64,000 bases of DNA from Arachnopeziza araneosa. Lineage: Eukaryota; Ascomycota; Leotiomycetes; Helotiales; Arachnopezizaceae. The stretch covers positions 463,384 to 527,383 of the forward strand of contig QYAI01000006.1 in NCBI GenBank assembly GCA_003988855.1, written 5' to 3'. Below are positions 49,330 through 60,461 of this stretch, piece after piece. How positions within the stretch are numbered: position 1 is the first letter of the stretch; each line of letters opens with the position of its first letter. The position numbers and the translations under genes are program-made. Below the pieces are notes generated by a model. It was given only the letters and a program-made list of their open reading frames with translations, had not been told where the DNA came from and ran no database searches.

Positions 49330-52209
49330 ATGAAGTTCAATATTGAGTAGGATTCCTGGGTGCTGGTGTTAGTTAGTATTCGAGCTGACAATCATGGTAG
49401 CGACCTTCCGGTCTTATTTCCTTACCCAAGGATATATCCAGGTAGCCATGATATAATCTTTGAAACCTGCGAACCCCCTACTGACATAGAATGGCAGAGC
49501 AATACGCGTATGTATACGATCACTGGGTAGCTGAATAAGTGCTAAACTGTCCTGTCATAAAGTTACATGTGCGATCTGAAAAGTGAGTCTCCTCGTTCAC
49601 TCAACCGCGAAGAGTCCGCTCAAGCAGCTACAAAGGAACACTAGATGCAGGAGGCCACTGTGTTTTAGAAATGCCTTCGGGTACAGGAAAGACCGTGTCT
49701 CTACTGTCCCTTATCATAGCATACCAGCAATATTATCCAGAGCATCGCAAGCTCATCTACTGTTCACGTGAGTTTCTACCAGCGACTAGGTCTGGTTGCG
49801 AACTTGGTGGCTGATTATCGCTAGGTACCATGTCAGAGATTGAGAAAGCCTTGGCCGAGTTGAAAGCTCTAATGAAGTATCGCGAAGAGCAACTAGGTCG
49901 AAAAGAGGATTTCCGTGGCCTTGGCTTGACGAGTCGGAAAAATTTGTGCCTGCATCCATCTGTCAAGCGGGAGAAGAGTGGTGCTGTTGTTGATGCGCGA
50001 TGCCGAAGTCTCACTGCTGGCTTCGTCAAAGAAAAAAAAGAGCGGGGAGAAGATGTTCCAGTTTGCATTTATCATGATGTTGTATTTGCTTGTCACTTAA
50101 ATGAGTGTTGCTAATCTTACTAGAACCTCGACCTACTCGAGCCTCACAATCTAATTCCGAACGGTGTCTGGACTCTCGACGGACTTATGAGATATGGCGA
50201 ACAGCACAAGCAATGTCCATATTTCACATCACGACGCATGGTGCGTAGGAGATTTCTCAACCCCAACGCCGCTAATGGAACAGATGTCCTTTTGCAATGT
50301 GATAATCTACTCATACCACTACCTCCTGGATCCTAAAATTGCAGAAAGAGTTTCCAAAGAATTGTCGAAGGATTGCATCGTCGTTTTTGACGAGGCTCAC
50401 AATATCGATAACGTCTGTATAGAATCGCTTAGCACAGACATCACCGAAGACTCGCTGCGGAGAGCTACTCGTGGTGCTCAAAATCTTGAAAGTAAAATTG
50501 CAGAGATGAAGGACACTGACGCAGATAAGCTCAAGAATGAATATGCTAAACTCGTAGAGGGTCTTCGAGATGCTGATGAAGCTCGAGAGGAGGATGCTTT
50601 CATGTCAAATCCAGGTTTGATGAAGACTTCCCATCTCTTTTCTTGCTTATAACATACTGTAGCTCTTCCGGATGATCTCTTGAAGGAGGCGATCCCCGGG
50701 AATATTAGGAGAGCAGAACATTTTGTTGCTTTCTTGAAGCGTTTCGTCGAATATCTGAAGGTGTTTACTCCTCAAACAGATCGATCAATGTTGATGTAAT
50801 CCTAACTTTTTAAGACAAGGATGAAAGTGCGACAGGTTATTTCGGAGACCCCTCCTTCTTTTCTGGCGCATCTGAAGGAGTACACCTTTATAGAGAAGAA
50901 GCCACTACGATTTTGCGCGGAAAGACTCACATCTCTAGTCCGGACATTAGAATTGACCAACATCGAAGATTATCAACCCCTACAAGAAGTTGCAACATTC
51001 GCCACTCTTGTTGCCACGTACGAGAAAGGTTTCCTGCTCATCCTAGAGCCATATGAATCAGATACAGCTGAGGTTCCTAATCCTGTACTTCACTTCACTT
51101 GCCTTGATGCTGCCATAGCCATCAAGCCAGTCTTTGATCGCTTCAGCTCTGTAATCATCACCTCTGGCACCATTTCTCCCCTTGAAATGTATCCAAAGAT
51201 GTTAGGTTTCACTACAGTCGTTCAAGAATCGTACAGTATGACCCTTGCACGACGATCTTTCCTGCCTATGATCGTTACCAGAGGTTCTGATCAAGTCGCT
51301 ATTTCTTCCGGCTTTCAAGTTCGCAATGAACCATCCGTCGTACGTAATTATGGGCACCTCCTTACCGAATTTTCTAGATTGACACCGGACGGAATGGTTG
51401 TATTTTTCCCATCCTATCTATACATGGAGTCCATTATCAGCATGTGGCAGGGAATGAAAATCCTTGATGAGGTCTGGAAATATAAACTCATCCTGGTGGA
51501 AACTCCTGATGCTCAGGAAACATCTCTAGCACTCGAAACTTATCGAACAGCCTGCTGTAACGGACGTGGCGCAATTCTGCTATGTGTTGCTCGAGGGAAA
51601 GTTAGTGAAGGTATCGACTTTGATCATCAGTATGGACGAACAGTCTTATGTATTGGGGTTCCTTTCCAATACACCGAGTCTCGGATTCTCAAAGCGCGTC
51701 TAGAGTTTCTTCGCGAGACATATCGTATTAGAGAAAATGATTTCTTGTCTTTCGACGCCATGAGACATGCAGCTCAATGCCTAGGTCGCGTGCTAAGAGG
51801 CAAAGACGACTACGGAATTATGGTTTTGGCAGATCGAAGATTCTTAAAAAAGAGGACACAGCTGCCCAAGTGGATTAATCAGGCTCTACTAGATAGTGAA
51901 GTCAATTTGAGTACGGACATGGCTGTCGGAGCAGCAAAAAAATTCTTGAGAAACATGGCTCAGCCCTTTCGGCCGAGTGATCAAGAAGGCATCAGTACTT
52001 GGAGTCTGAAAGATCTAGAGCAGTTTAAGGAGAAACAAGACGAGGAGAACATTAGAGCATTAAGAGAAGCGCACCAAATAGAGGCTAATGGCAAAGAAGA
52101 AATGGATGACATTCGCCATGGAAAGGAAGAGATGAGGATTCAAGATGACTTTGTATTTGATGATGATGATGAGTTAGAAGCTTCGATGATGGCACTCGAC
52201 GGCCAATAG
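49330..52209 (+). CDS. RAD3: TFIIH DNA helicase Rad3/XPD
   Basis: 5'-3' helicase of TFIIH that opens DNA in nucleotide-excision repair and supports Pol II initiation. Ten exons: 49330-49346, 49401-49441, 49498-49507, 49563-49582, 49636-49767, 49825-50078, 50124-50240, 50284-50614, 50663-50760, 50815-52209, giving 804 aa. The spliced N-terminus reads MKFNIDDLPVLFPYPRIYPE, then QYAYMCDLKRTLDAGGHCVL. Walker A MPSGTGKT places Lys48 exactly where yeast Rad3 has it. The four Fe-S cysteines are in NLCLHPS, DARCRSL, PVCIYHD and KQCPYF. DEAH is in VVFDEAHNID. Later motifs include SSVIITSGTISPLEMYPKML, ARGKVSEGIDF and QCLGRVLRGKDDYG. Introns are 43-57 nt. Exons 1, 3 and 4 are only 17, 10 and 20 nt. Confidence 0.96.
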
Positions 52210-53046
52210 TTAACAGATCGCTGATGCAGAACACTAGACGATAGTGGATCAAGGAGATTGAGTTAAAAGGCTTCCTTATAGATGCGTCTGAGCCAACGCT
52301 TTAGGAACCCTGCTAGAGATTAAATAAGACTCGATAAGAGAAAATCCGTGTGTTTGTACAATGCTTCTAGCTTTCTTTAGTTATGACTAAATTACATACC
52401 AAGCATTCCCTAAATCTCCTTTTACTTAATAATAGTTAAGCGCGTTAGTAAATGGTAGAAAACGTAAACAAGACTAACAAAGTAGAAAAACAAAGTATTA
52501 ATTGCTCTAAAAATAAGTTACCGCTTTGATATTTATACTTGAAAATTACAAACTGTACTATTCTCGACAAATCTTTACCAGATCCATTATTCTAAACAAT
52601 AACCTATGTTAAACTAAATCCGTTTGAAAGAGTAGGCAGCGAGTAAATCTACTAAAAACACAAAATATATTCACATGCAGAAGTGATCACCAACAACTTA
52701 TGCTAGAGATGCGCTGTTCTAGGGGCTTAGAGCAGGAGCACGCAGCGTGTCACAATGAAGATAGGGCTGGTGGCGGCGGCGGGGGGTTTTTTTTAAAGTC
52801 ATGATCGTATTGCTCAGCGCCCGACGCTGGCGAATAATGTACACCCTGTGTAATAAGGCAGATCCCCGGCAAATAAAATAAAACTCCATGCCATAACCGT
52901 GAAAAATCCCGTCCCGGCCCATTATGCTTCTACCCCCGAACACTCCCACTATGCCACCATCGTTCCCAAACCAGCGCATCCGAGAATCATTGGTCAGGAC
53001 CGAGTGTTGTCATGTCGAAGAAATAAAGTAGAAACCACAAGCCCAT
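52210..53046. other. Intergenic between convergent RAD3 and H3
   Basis: 837 bp between the RAD3 stop and the H3 stop. The first half is AT-rich. A G/T tract (ggcggcggggggtttttttt) lies near 52775-52794. The ORF 52719-52979 (-) has no family features. No gene supported. Confidence 0.5.
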
Positions 53047-53639
53047 CTAAGATCTTTCGCCACGAAGACGGCGACTAGAACATGTTAGAGTATTTCTTTG
53101 GGGGTGAAGAGCGCGGGTACGAACGCAAGCTGGATGTCCTTGGATTGGATGGTGACACGCTTGGCGTGGATGGCACACAAATTGGTATCTTCAAAGAGGG
53201 AGACTAGGTAGGCCTCAACGGATTCTTGAAGGGCGCCGATTGCTGAGCTTTGGAATCGGAGATCGGACTTGAAGTCCTGGGCGATTTCGCGAACCAGGCG
53301 TTGAAAGGGGAGCTTTCGGATCAGAAGCTCAGTAGACTTTTGATAACGACGGATCTCACGTAGGGCGACGGTTCCTGGCTTATATCTGTGGGGCTTCTTG
53401 ACACCACCTGTAGACGGCGCACTCTTTCGTGCGGCCTTTGAAGCGAGCTGCTTACGAGGAGCCTTGCCACCAGTGGACTAGATAAGAGTCAGTATAGAAA
53501 TAACTGGTGTTGCGATATGCGCGTCAGGCGCGGAGAATGTCGCGACCGGAGTTCTCACCTTGCGGGCAGTCTAAAGTAAATGTTAGTTAAGTCTATTCAA
53601 GACATCGTGTTTGATACTTACTTGCTTGGTACGGGCCAT
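53047..53639 (-). CDS. H3: Histone H3
   Basis: Core nucleosome histone. Exons on -: 53639-53622, 53570-53559, 53477-53125, 53074-53047, giving 136 codons with Met, the exact H3 length. Exon 1 encodes MARTKQ, the 12-nt exon 2 TARK (ending at Lys9), exon 3 STGGKAPRKQLASKAARKSA to IQSKDIQL, and exon 4 (A)RRLRGERS and the stop. Introns are 51, 81 and 50 nt. The sequence STGGVKKPHRYKPGTVALRE and ALQESVEAYLVSLFEDTNLC is the canonical fungal replicative H3 and not a CENP-A type. It is divergent from H4 across about 710 bp, the usual ascomycete arrangement, which suits balanced S-phase expression. Confidence 0.98.
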
Positions 53640-54349
53640 TGTTGATGATTTAGATGTGAAAGTGTTGGTTGGTGTTGATGGATTTGATGGATGGATGATG
53701 TTGTGTGGATGAAGAAGGAAGATCGGAAGAAGTGGGAGGGGCGATTATTTGTAGCCTGGCGGCGCTAGCGAGTGATGCGGTGGTCCTAGCGTGCTTTTGC
53801 TGAAAGCGTGGATCAAGGCGAAATCAATTCCAGAAAATCTTGTCAATTTGCCGGCCAATCAAAAGCGAGCTTGATTGATGTTCATGCACAATGTGACAGG
53901 CACGCACATGGAACTTCTGAATCTGATAAGTACCAACTGTGCAGCAAATACCACGGCCAGCTCAATTATATTAGTCTTGCAACTCGTAAATAAAAAAGAA
54001 CCTCTCTACATCGCGCAGTACAATTATGCTGTCCACCACTCCCAAATGCTCAGAAGCTAGGTTCTTTGCCTCGCCGTTCAAAGATTCATATTTTCTTGGG
54101 GTCCTGCTGGGATATGCTTGACCAATCACACCTCGCGACACATTGTTTTGCATTGCCTTTGTTTTGAGACTAGCGCAATTATCCTTAGCGGTGATTGCGG
54201 CAAGAGCGTGGCGCGCCGACCTGTATCAAATAGCCTCATCTCCTCCATCATTCTACAACCCTATCTGAAATACACCAATTCGATATCATCTCCCATCAGT
54301 GACTTAAACTCTTCACACCAAAAAATTTATCTCTTGACTACTTATCATC
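53640..54349. promoter_or_regulatory. Bidirectional H3/H4 promoter region
   Basis: 710 bp between divergent histone start codons. It holds several AGCG/GCGATT-type motifs and CAAT-like sequences (gccaatcaaaagcga near 53852-53866, gaccaatcac near 54119-54128), as expected for histone promoters. Regulation itself is inference. Confidence 0.6.
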
Positions 54350-54783
54350 ATGACTGGACGTAAGTAACTTTGCTCTCGACTTGCCTTAAGTCTTGCGGCT
54401 CCAGCAAATACATTATTCTGACGCGTTTCTTCAGGTGGAAAAGGTGGAAAGGGTCTCGGCAAAGGTGGTGCCAAGCGTCACCGCAAGATTCTTCGCGACA
54501 ACATTCAAGGTATCACAAAGCCTGCTATTCGTCGTCTTGCTCGTCGTGGTGGTGTTAAGCGTATTTCAGCTAGTAGGTTTCCCTCAGCATTATTGGCCTA
54601 TGGTCTAACTCAATTTTAGTGATTTACGAAGAAACTCGTGGTGTTCTGAAGACCTTCCTAGAGGGTGTTATCCGCGATGCGGTTACATACACTGAGCACG
54701 CGAAGCGCAAGACTGTTACATCTTTAGATGTAGTATATGCTTTGAAGAGACAGGGCCGCACGCTTTATGGATTTGGTGGCTAG
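54350..54783 (+). CDS. H4: Histone H4
   Basis: Core nucleosome histone. Exons 54350-54359, 54435-54572, 54620-54783, giving 103 aa, the exact H4 length. Exon 1 is 10 nt (MTG plus the first base of Arg); introns are 75 and 47 nt. The chain reads GKGGKGLGKGGAKRHRKILR, GITKPAIRRLARRGGVKRIS, then AMIYEETRGVLKTFLEGVIR and ends KRQGRTLYGFGG. The second residue is Thr where many H4 proteins have Ser, which is common in fungi. It is the last gene before the AT-rich block and lies under 400 bp from the first transposon sequence. Confidence 0.98.
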
Positions 54784-55167
54784 ATAGTAGCTGAGATGTC
54801 TTACGAATTTCTGAACGGCTTGTACTATTGGGAAGGAGATAAGTGGGATAATCACTATCAGGCGTTGCGGATTCGCTGTATACAATACAATACCTTTTTA
54901 AACTTTTCTCTACATGCATCTTTAAACTTGTAATTAAATGTTTGTTAAATAAACTTTATTAATAACTGTAATGTACTTATTATAGTAAAAATCTATCTTT
55001 ATTGTCACGACTAATTCGGAGGCTTGGAAAGCAAGTTGATGGCTCTATTCAGACCATTCTAAGCTAAAGAAAGAAGAGCAAGAAGCTCGGAGTTCTACAG
55101 AGGGTTTGTTTACCCTAGACGCGTCGAAACGCGCTAGTTTGCCTCAGTACCTAAGTACAGCTCCACG
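54784..55167. other. Border stretch between H4 and the transposon nest
   Basis: 384 bp after the H4 stop. AT-rich 3' region (to about 55,010), then ordinary DNA up to the first mini-LTR. No gene. Confidence 0.5.
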
Positions 55168-55290
55168 TGTTACGAGATTATTCACTCTCACATGATTCAC
55201 TCTCACATGACTGTCACATGCGACAGTCATGTGACTTAGCTAGGCGGATATAAAATAGCCGCTTTCTATAGAATCAAGAATGTACCTTTT
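55168..55290 (+). mobile_element. Mini-LTR-like element, copy 1, truncated by a gypsy LTR
   Basis: Begins TGTTACGAGATTATTC and shares the whole left part of the repeat family: a hairpin, then a GGCTAGGCGG-like block, a TATA-like box (atataaaatagccgc) and TATAGAAT. It carries a 15-bp tandem duplication (55180-55194 and 55195-55209). The hairpin has 13-bp arms TCACATGACTGTC (55203-55215) and GACAGTCATGTGA (55222-55234) around a 6-nt loop. The family sequence stops where the gypsy LTR starts at 55291. Confidence 0.7.
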
Positions 55291-55760
55291 TGTTACGACT
55301 ATGGTACGAGGTCACGGTACAGTACTGATAGAACGCTGTCTGAAGGTAATGTACGGTACGGAACATCACGTGACTGGATCCTGTGGATCCCGGGCCCCTT
55401 GAGGATCCTTCATCAGGATCTAAAGAAGACGGGATGAAGACATGATCCAGAGCGCTACTACGTGATAAGGATCCCTTGGATTCTTTGGATCTCAAGGATC
55501 CTGCGGCAGAATCTGGTAGGAACAAAATTATGGTGTGTGGTTGTAAAAGGATGCATTCCTAATTCTATGAGAAGCGGCTATTTATGTCCGCCTAGCCTCG
55601 TCCTAGCCTCGTCACATGACTGTCGCACGTGAAGAATCCAGAGAAGACAAAGAAGACAAAAAAAATAAGGCATTAAAGTACTATATAAGACTTAGTCTAC
55701 GACTACATAGATAGAAGCTTCGTGCTTAACGTAAATAAAGTATCTGATTACTTAGTAACA
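55291..55760 (+). repeat. 5' LTR of the gypsy element, carrying a mini-LTR insertion
   Basis: Bounded by TGTTAC (55291) and GTAACA (ends 55760), the inverted ends expected of an LTR. The first 62 bp match 61840-61901 apart from transitions. A TATA-like box (ctatataagactt) lies near 55680-55692. Base composition is near normal up to about 55,650. The LTR contains a cluster of about nine GGATC/GGATT motifs (55375-55505) and is split by the inverted mini-LTR copy 2. Confidence 0.7.
55514..55633 (-). mobile_element. Mini-LTR-like element, copy 2 (inside the gypsy 5' LTR)
   Basis: Inverse orientation: begins TGGTAGGAACAAAATT (reverse of the family's 3' end) and runs through AGAAGCGGCTATTTATG and the CCTAGCCTCGT direct repeat to CGCACGTGAA. 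It is flanked on both sides by GAATC (55509-55513 and 55634-55638), a 5-bp target-site duplication. The distal end of the family sequence is missing in this copy. Confidence 0.7.
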
Positions 55761-56238
55761 AGCTACAAACAACAACATACTTATTGCGTTTTACGTAACT
55801 ATCTTAGTACCTAGCGCTACTTAAAGAAAGCACTGTTATACTTTAAGCACTTTCTTTACTTAGCTAGTACGCATGCAATAATAAAAAACAACTTCAACAT
55901 GCTAGATTACAACTAAGAACTAAGACAAAAACTTAAAATTCTAACGCTAACGCAGTACGCTAGTAAAAAAAAAAACTTAAGCTTTATCTTGCTTAGTGCA
56001 CTATGTACATTAACATTAACAAAGCAACGTTTAAAAATAAACTTTAAAAAGTTTTATAAGCTACTTTATTTTTTGTAAGAGCAGTATTTAATTAGATTAA
56101 AACTGCAAGAAAAAACTACTATAAGTTCGAAAAAAACATTAACAAATTTAAAAATGCTATTAAAAAAGTTTTTGCTACCTTTGCGAAGTATAAGAAAGCA
56201 ATTACACAAATATTTAAAGATTTAAATGTAAAAAAAAC

Positions 56239-56377
56239 TGTTATAAGATTATTCACTCTTACATAACTGTCACATGCGACAGTCATGTGACGAAGCTAGG
56301 CGGGCATAAATAGCCGCTTCTTATAGAATTAGAAATGCATTCTTTTACAACTACACATCACAATTTTGTTCCTACCA
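56239..56377 (+). mobile_element. Mini-LTR-like element, copy 3 (inside gypsy gag)
   Basis: Starts TGTTATAAGATTATTC and ends TTTTGTTCCTACCA, so it has TG...CA ends. It is flanked by AAAAC on both sides (56234-56238, 56378-56382), a 5-bp target duplication. The gag reading frame of the host element resumes behind it. At 139 bp it appears complete. It has a TATA-like box (gcataaatagccgctt). Compared with copy 1, TGTTACGAG has become TGTTATAAG. Confidence 0.75.
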
Positions 56378-59300
56378 AAAACTGTAATTAAAAAAATAAA
56401 AAGCTTTAAGTAAAAAAAATTAACTATAAACTACACTGCAAAGTTCTAGCAACTTGCAGAAAAAATAGCATAAAGAAATAATACTTTTATTAACTAGTTT
56501 TATAAGAAGTTAAAAAAAACGTAAAAAACTTCTTAACTATAAAAAATATACTAATAAAAAACTAAACAATTATGTAAAACTAGCTATTTAGCTAGATAAC
56601 AAACTTTTTACACGCACTTAAAAAAAAAAAGTTAACAGAAAAACTTTAAGTTTAAGAAGCAAGATAAAAAAGCTTATAGCAAAAAAAACATTAGAAAAAC
56701 TAGCTCTAACTAATAAAGTTAGATGCGACAAGAAAAAAAGTTAGAAAGAAAAAAGTTAAAAACAAAAAAATAAAGAAAAAACAAGAAAAAAAGCTGTACT
56801 TTAAATGCGAATTACTAAAACACTAAGCTAAGTCTTATAGAAAAAACTTAAAAGCTAAAAAAAAAAAAAACTTAATGTATTAAAATTAGTTTTAATGCAT
56901 AAACTTAAAAAAAAAAAAAAGTTATACACTTAGCTTTTTAAAACTATACAATTTTAAGTATAAAAAAGCAAAAGCTTGTAAAAGTATAAATGCGAACATT
57001 TTAAAAAAAAAACTATAAGCAATAAAAAAATAAAAAGTATAAAAATGCTTTGTACAAGTAATACTTAAAAATACAAAATACAGTACAACTTACTTTTGCA
57101 AAACTTAACTTAAAAAAAAACTTAAGAAAGAAAAAATTTACAATTAATAAAATACAAAAAAATTTGCTATAAAACATCTAAACTTTACTAAAAAATAAAA
57201 TAATAAACTTGTTAAAATAAAATTATTAATTTTAAGTATTAGACAAGTATAGAAAGTTAGCTAATATAATAAACTAAATAAACAAAAAGTTACTAGAACT
57301 AGAATGTAGTATAACTTAACAAAACACTAAATATAAAAAAAACTAAGCAAAATAAAAAAACAAAAAACTTACTTACTATAAAAAACATACTGTAATTTAC
57401 AAGAATAGCATTAGAATTAAGTAGCAACTAATTATAAAAAAAAAGTACTATTTATACGTTAAAAAAACTAGCTTTATAAAACTTTAAGAAAAAAAATACT
57501 AAAAGCTTTAAAACTAGTTTAAAAAATATATATATAGCTAAAAAACAACAAATTAGCAGTATACTAAGAAAATATTTAAAAAAAACTTAACAAAACACTA
57601 GTTTTTAAAAAATCTACTAATATTTAAAAATAAATAAACTATATTAATGCTAAATTAACATACTAAATAAACAAAAGTACTTTAAGCTATACGCGACTAA
57701 AGAAAAAAACTTGCAACATCTAGTAATTTAAGTTTTATTAAGTAAAAAATACACTAGCAGCAAAAAAATACGTAAATATAAAAACAAAAATAATAAACAT
57801 AAAAATTAAAAAACTTCAAATATTTTTTTTTTAACGTAGTTAAAATAAAATATTACAACATAATACTAAAGATGCTATAAATAAAAAAAGTATAATCTAA
57901 TAATTAATTAAGCTTTAAAAAAATTAAAGCTAAACAAGTGCTTGTATTCAGCAGTTATACACAACTTAAAGAAACTTTACACTAGTTTTTAAGAAAAAAA
58001 AAGTACTAAGCTAAAAACTTGTTGCTAAAAAAAATACTAGCAAAATATTATAAATACTTAAAGTTATTTAAAAATAAAAAAAACAAGAAAGTATTACTTT
58101 GTTATAGCAGTTAAAATTATAAAATACTTCTAATAAAAAAAAGCTAGCTAATGTTTTAACTAATACATGCTATATTAAAAGTAAACTTAAAAACGTTTAA
58201 AAAGTATTTTAATACTTTTTTTTTATTTTTATAAAACTTTTAAATTTTTTATATAAAAGCTTAGTTTTGTTTGTAAACTAAAAAAATAGTAGTTAAAAAC
58301 TATGTGTAAACTACAAGTTTCTAAATAATGTAACTATTAAAAACTAATATTTGCTATTATTAGTAAATAAATAAAAAAAACAAGCTTAAAAAAGCAGTGC
58401 GCTTTACTAAGCTAGACTTAAAAAAAGCATATAACTTAATTTAAATAAAAGCTAAAGAAAAAAAAAATTGTATTTAAACCTTGTTATAGCTATTACAAGT
58501 ACTTAGTTATGTTGTTTAAACTATGCAATGCACTAGCAGCATACATAAAAATAATAAATAATACTTTTTACTTATAGCTAAATATTATAGTTATATGCTA
58601 TTTAAACAATATTTTAATTTTTACAATAAATTTTTTTTTATATAAATAAAGTAAGAAAAATACTATAAGCACTTAAGAACTAAGAACTTTTATATAAGCT
58701 AAAGAAGTGTAAATTTAACGTAATTAAAATAAAGTTTCTAAAGTATAATGTAACTAAAAAAAATTAACTTTAAGCAAAAGTAAGATTTTAGCAGTTTTTA
58801 AGTAAAAAAAACTACAAATAGTTATAAAAATATAGTTATTTTTAAAGTTTGCAAACTACTATTAAAGATTTATTAAAAAAGATTTATTAAATGTAACACT
58901 ACTAACAAAGCTAACTAAAAAAAATTTAAAATTTAAAAAAACAAAAAAAAACATAAAAAGCATTTAATATGCTTAAAAAAGTATTTACAAAAGTACTAAT
59001 TTTAAGAAATCTTAACTTAGAAAAAAAAATTACTATAAAAACAAACGCTTTAAACTTTGCTATAAAAGCAGTGTTAAGCTAAAAAAAAGTTTTAAAAAAA
59101 ATAGCAACTAGTAGCTTACTACTTTAAAAAACTATTACTAGCAAAACTAAACTATAATATATATAACAAAAAACTACTAAAAGTATTAAAAAAATAAAAA
59201 GTTTATTTAGAAAAGCTAAAACATTAAGTGCGAATATTAACAAACTATAAAAACTTAGTTTACTTTACTATAACAATAGTACTAAATGAAAAACAAGTAC

Positions 59301-60127
59301 AATAAGCTAAAGCACTAGCTTAGTATAATTTTAAAATTTTATATATTAAAAAAACAAAAAACAAAAAACAAAAAAGCAAATACTTTTAGCAAAAAAAAAA
59401 TTTAATATTAAACAAAAGTTTAACTATGTTATTTTAAAAGAAAAAAACAAGAAGTTAATAGCAAACTATATAAAAGTTGCAGTAACATTAAAAGCTAAAA
59501 TGTTATAAAAACTTAAAAATTTTTAGAATTAATACCCAAAAAAAATTTTGCAGTTAAAGTTTTTTTTTTTAAAAAAAAAAAAAGTTTACTACAACAAATA
59601 ACATTATTAAATTCTAAAGCAAAGTATACATTCTAGCAAAACTAAAAAGCAAATTTATTAAAAAGCAGTATAAACTACTAGCATATAAACACTAAAAAGT
59701 AGCAAAAACAATAAAAAAAAGTTTTACAAAATTACTATACGCTAAAAATTAAAAAATTAATTTAAAATATAGTAACAAAATATAATACTTACATAAAAAA
59801 CAAAAATAATAAGCATACACTATATAAACTAATACAAGCGCTAGAAATACTAGCATAAGCTTAGAAATTAATTTTATAAAACTTTGTAGTTAAATTACTT
59901 ATGTTAAAAAACCTAGTAATAAAAATTACTTACAACAGTATTATAGTTATTGTAAACTAATTAACTAAATATAAATATAATACTATTTAAGAAAAGCTAC
60001 ACAGCAAAAAGATTAACTAGTATTTACTTAAAAACAATAATAGCTAATTATAGCTTTTTTTTAAAAAAAATTATATTAAATAAAAATAAGCTATTTATAT
60101 TTAAGTTTTAAAAAACGTTTACTACAC

Positions 60128-60461
60128 TGTTGTAAGAGTTCACGATTGCACGGTCAGAACACGTGAATGATAAATCTATATTTCAAGAAGGTAAAGCTGA
60201 AGAGCACTAAGTGCTTGAAGTTTTCTATATATACCCTTCGTACGAGAGAAACGGCCTACACAGTTCCTGTCGCACGGTCTTCTTCCAATAGTTAATCAAT
60301 AGTTCTATCGATAGTTTAATCAATAGTCTTGTCGATAGTTCTGAAGATCGCTTCGCTGATCTTCATTCTTTTTATCAAAAAAAGTCAGCTTCGAGTGTTG
60401 TCTTAGTTTCTGCCTAGGCCCTCAGGCCTAGGTCCTGACTACCAGGTCCAACCTGTTAGAA
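60128..60461. mobile_element. LTR-like island of normal composition nested in the gypsy integrase
   Basis: About 330 bp of ordinary GC content in otherwise RIP-mutated DNA. It separates integrase remnants KF-KTFTT (before) from the QTDGQTE-like block (after). Features: TGTTG start, TATATATACCC box (60225-60240), tandem AATAGTT/CGATAGTT units (60287-60342), a GAAGATC/GATCTTC hairpin (60343-60364) and a GCCTAGG/CCTAGG palindrome (60413-60432). Interpreted as a solo LTR or short non-autonomous element inserted after, or spared from, RIP. Exact ends and target duplication not resolved. Confidence 0.6.
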
